Below are positions 63,011 to 64,000 of a stretch of 64,000 bases of DNA, piece after piece. Source of the stretch: Pseudomonas caricapapayae (GTDB lineage: Bacteria > Pseudomonadota > Gammaproteobacteria > Pseudomonadales > Pseudomonadaceae). How positions within the stretch are numbered: the first letter of the stretch is position 1; the number at the start of each line of letters is the position of its first letter. The notes below the pieces were generated by a model that saw nothing but the letters and a program-made list of their open reading frames with translations, had not been told where the DNA came from and searched no databases. Both the position numbers and the translations under genes were made by a program. Location of the stretch: assembly GCF_001400735.1 (NCBI RefSeq), contig NZ_LJPW01000146.1, forward strand, positions 83,154 to 147,153. Direction: 5' to 3'.

Positions 63011-63898
63011 GTGGATAAGTTCAAAGGCGCCGTAATGGTCGGGGCATTGCGATTGTTTGCACTGTTGCCGTGGCGCGCCGTGCAGTGGGTGGGTACCGCC
63101 ATTGGCTGGCTGATGTGGAAGCTGCCCAACCGCTCGCGCGAAGTGGCGCGGATCAACCTGTCCAAGTGTTTCCCCGAGTTGAGCGAGCCCGAGCTGGAAA
63201 AGCTCGTTGGCCACAGCCTCATGGACATCGGCAAGACATTGACCGAAAGCGCCTGTGCGTGGATCTGGCCGGCACAGAAATCGATCAACCTGGTGCGCGA
63301 AGTCGAAGGGCTCGACGTGCTCAAGGACGCGCTGGCGTCGGGCAAGGGCGTGGTCGGCATCACCAGTCACCTGGGCAACTGGGAAGTGCTCAATCACTTC
63401 TATTGCAGCCAGTGCAAGCCGATCATCTTCTACCGTCCGCCCAAGTTGAAGGCCGTGGATGACCTGTTGCGCAAACAACGTGTGCAGTTGGGCAACCGGG
63501 TTGCGGCATCGACCAAGGAAGGCATTCTCAGTGTCATCAAGGAGGTCCGCAAAGGCGGGTCGGTAGGCATTCCGGCCGATCCGGAGCCGGCTGAATCAGC
63601 GGGCATCTTCGTACCTTTCTGCGGCACTCAGGCGTTGACCAGCAAGTTTGTGCCGAACATGCTGGCCGGAGGCAAGGCCATAGGTGTCTTCCTGCACGCC
63701 ATGCGCCTGCCGGATGGTTCGGGCTACAAAGTGGTACTGGAAGCCGCCCCCGAAGCCATGTACAGCACCGACACTGAAACCTCGGCAGCGGCGATGAGCA
63801 AAGTGGTCGAGAAGTATGTTCGGGCCTACCCGAGCCAGTACATGTGGACCATGAAACGCTTCAAGAAACGCCCGCCAGGCGAAGCGCGCTGGTACTAG
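63011..63898 (+). CDS. Lysophospholipid/lipid A acyltransferase, LpxL/HtrB family
   Basis: A 295-residue inner-membrane acyltransferase. It has an N-terminal membrane segment (about 8-32), the catalytic HLGNWE (HX4E) near residue 120 and a C-terminal WTMKRFKKRPPGE motif typical of lipid A late acyltransferases. It would add a secondary acyl chain to lipid A. A GTG start at 63011 follows GGGAG; that GTG is itself part of a perfect DnaA box (63010-63018). Which acyl chain it transfers is not predictable. Confidence 0.9.
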   Translation: MDKFKGAVMVGALRLFALLPWRAVQWVGTAIGWLMWKLPNRSREVARINLSKCFPELSEPELEKLVGHSLMDIGKTLTESACAWIWPAQKSINLVREVEGLDVLKDALASGKGVVGITSHLGNWEVLNHFYCSQCKPIIFYRPPKLKAVDDLLRKQRVQLGNRVAASTKEGILSVIKEVRKGGSVGIPADPEPAESAGIFVPFCGTQALTSKFVPNMLAGGKAIGVFLHAMRLPDGSGYKVVLEAAPEAMYSTDTETSAAAMSKVVEKYVRAYPSQYMWTMKRFKKRPPGEARWY

Positions 63899-63962
63899 GA
63901 AAGAGCAGACGCGGAGCACTCAGCGTTACCTGCAAGTCCGCTTTTGATTCTGGCCAAAAGCC

Positions 63963-64000
63963 GTGGGAGCGGACTTGTCCACGAACTGCGCAAGTCCGCT
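63963..64000 (+). repeat. REP element at the window edge
   Basis: GTGGGAGCGGACTTGTCC at 63963-63980 repeats the arm of the REP pair at 29236. A partial second arm (GCAAGTCCGCT) closes the window at 63990-64000 and the same fragment occurs at 63933-63943. The element continues beyond the window. Confidence 0.75.

Overview
The window is the chromosomal replication-origin region of a Pseudomonas, most likely of the Pseudomonas syringae group. The basis is the order rpmH-oriC-dnaA-dnaN-recF-gyrB, the adjoining rnpA-yidD-yidC-mnmE-mnmG-rsmG-parA-parB-atp-glmU-deoR-glmS block, protein sequences that read as fluorescent-pseudomonad versions, and an aldoxime dehydratase/nitrilase pair just beyond gyrB, which I recall from P. 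syringae pv. syringae. Species assignment is inference; no rRNA or tRNA gene was found.

Layout. 1-3.6 kb: repeats, a polysaccharide polymerase/ligase-like membrane protein and an OafA-type acyltransferase with an SGNH domain. 3.7-8.6 kb (minus): a FixJ-type response regulator, its histidine kinase, and an ABC ATPase plus double-length permease with no binding protein beside them. 8.9-13.1 kb (minus): two chemoreceptors. 13.5-19.2 kb: a DUF6555-like small protein, a manganese catalase with a small downstream ORF, a stand-alone APS kinase, a translationally coupled haem-oxygenase-like diiron protein/methyltransferase pair, and a VOC protein. 19.2-24.2 kb: a four-gene TonB receptor/ABC importer operon preceded by a Zur-like palindrome. 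24.3-26 kb: an SDR-like protein and a PEP mutase/isocitrate lyase family protein. 26.4-46.8 kb (minus): glmS, a DeoR regulator, glmU, the F1Fo ATP synthase operon, parB, parA, rsmG, mnmG, mnmE, yidC, yidD, rnpA, rpmH. 46.8-47.4 kb: oriC. 47.4-53.6 kb (plus): dnaA, dnaN, recF, gyrB. 53.7-57.8 kb: an aldoxime-to-nitrile-to-acid cluster with a divergent AraC regulator. 57.9-62.3 kb (minus): plsC-like, gmhB, glyS, glyQ. 62.4-63.9 kb (plus): tag and a lipid A acyltransferase-like gene; a REP element closes the window.

How it works together. The central 20 kb is a replication, segregation and translation hub. DnaA acts at oriC, ParA/ParB act at two parS sites that lie inside recF, and a second oriC-like region sits between mnmE and mnmG. 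Left of oriC the core genes run on the minus strand and right of it on the plus strand, so both arms are co-directional with replication. The flanks at 1-26 kb and 53.7-57.8 kb are accessory: surface polysaccharide, sensing, metal uptake and possible small-molecule metabolism.

The main points worth a second look are the duplicated origin region, about twenty perfect DnaA boxes spread far beyond oriC, the diiron oxygenase/methyltransferase pair, the Zur-like site that moves the TonB receptor start, and the dispersed repeats.
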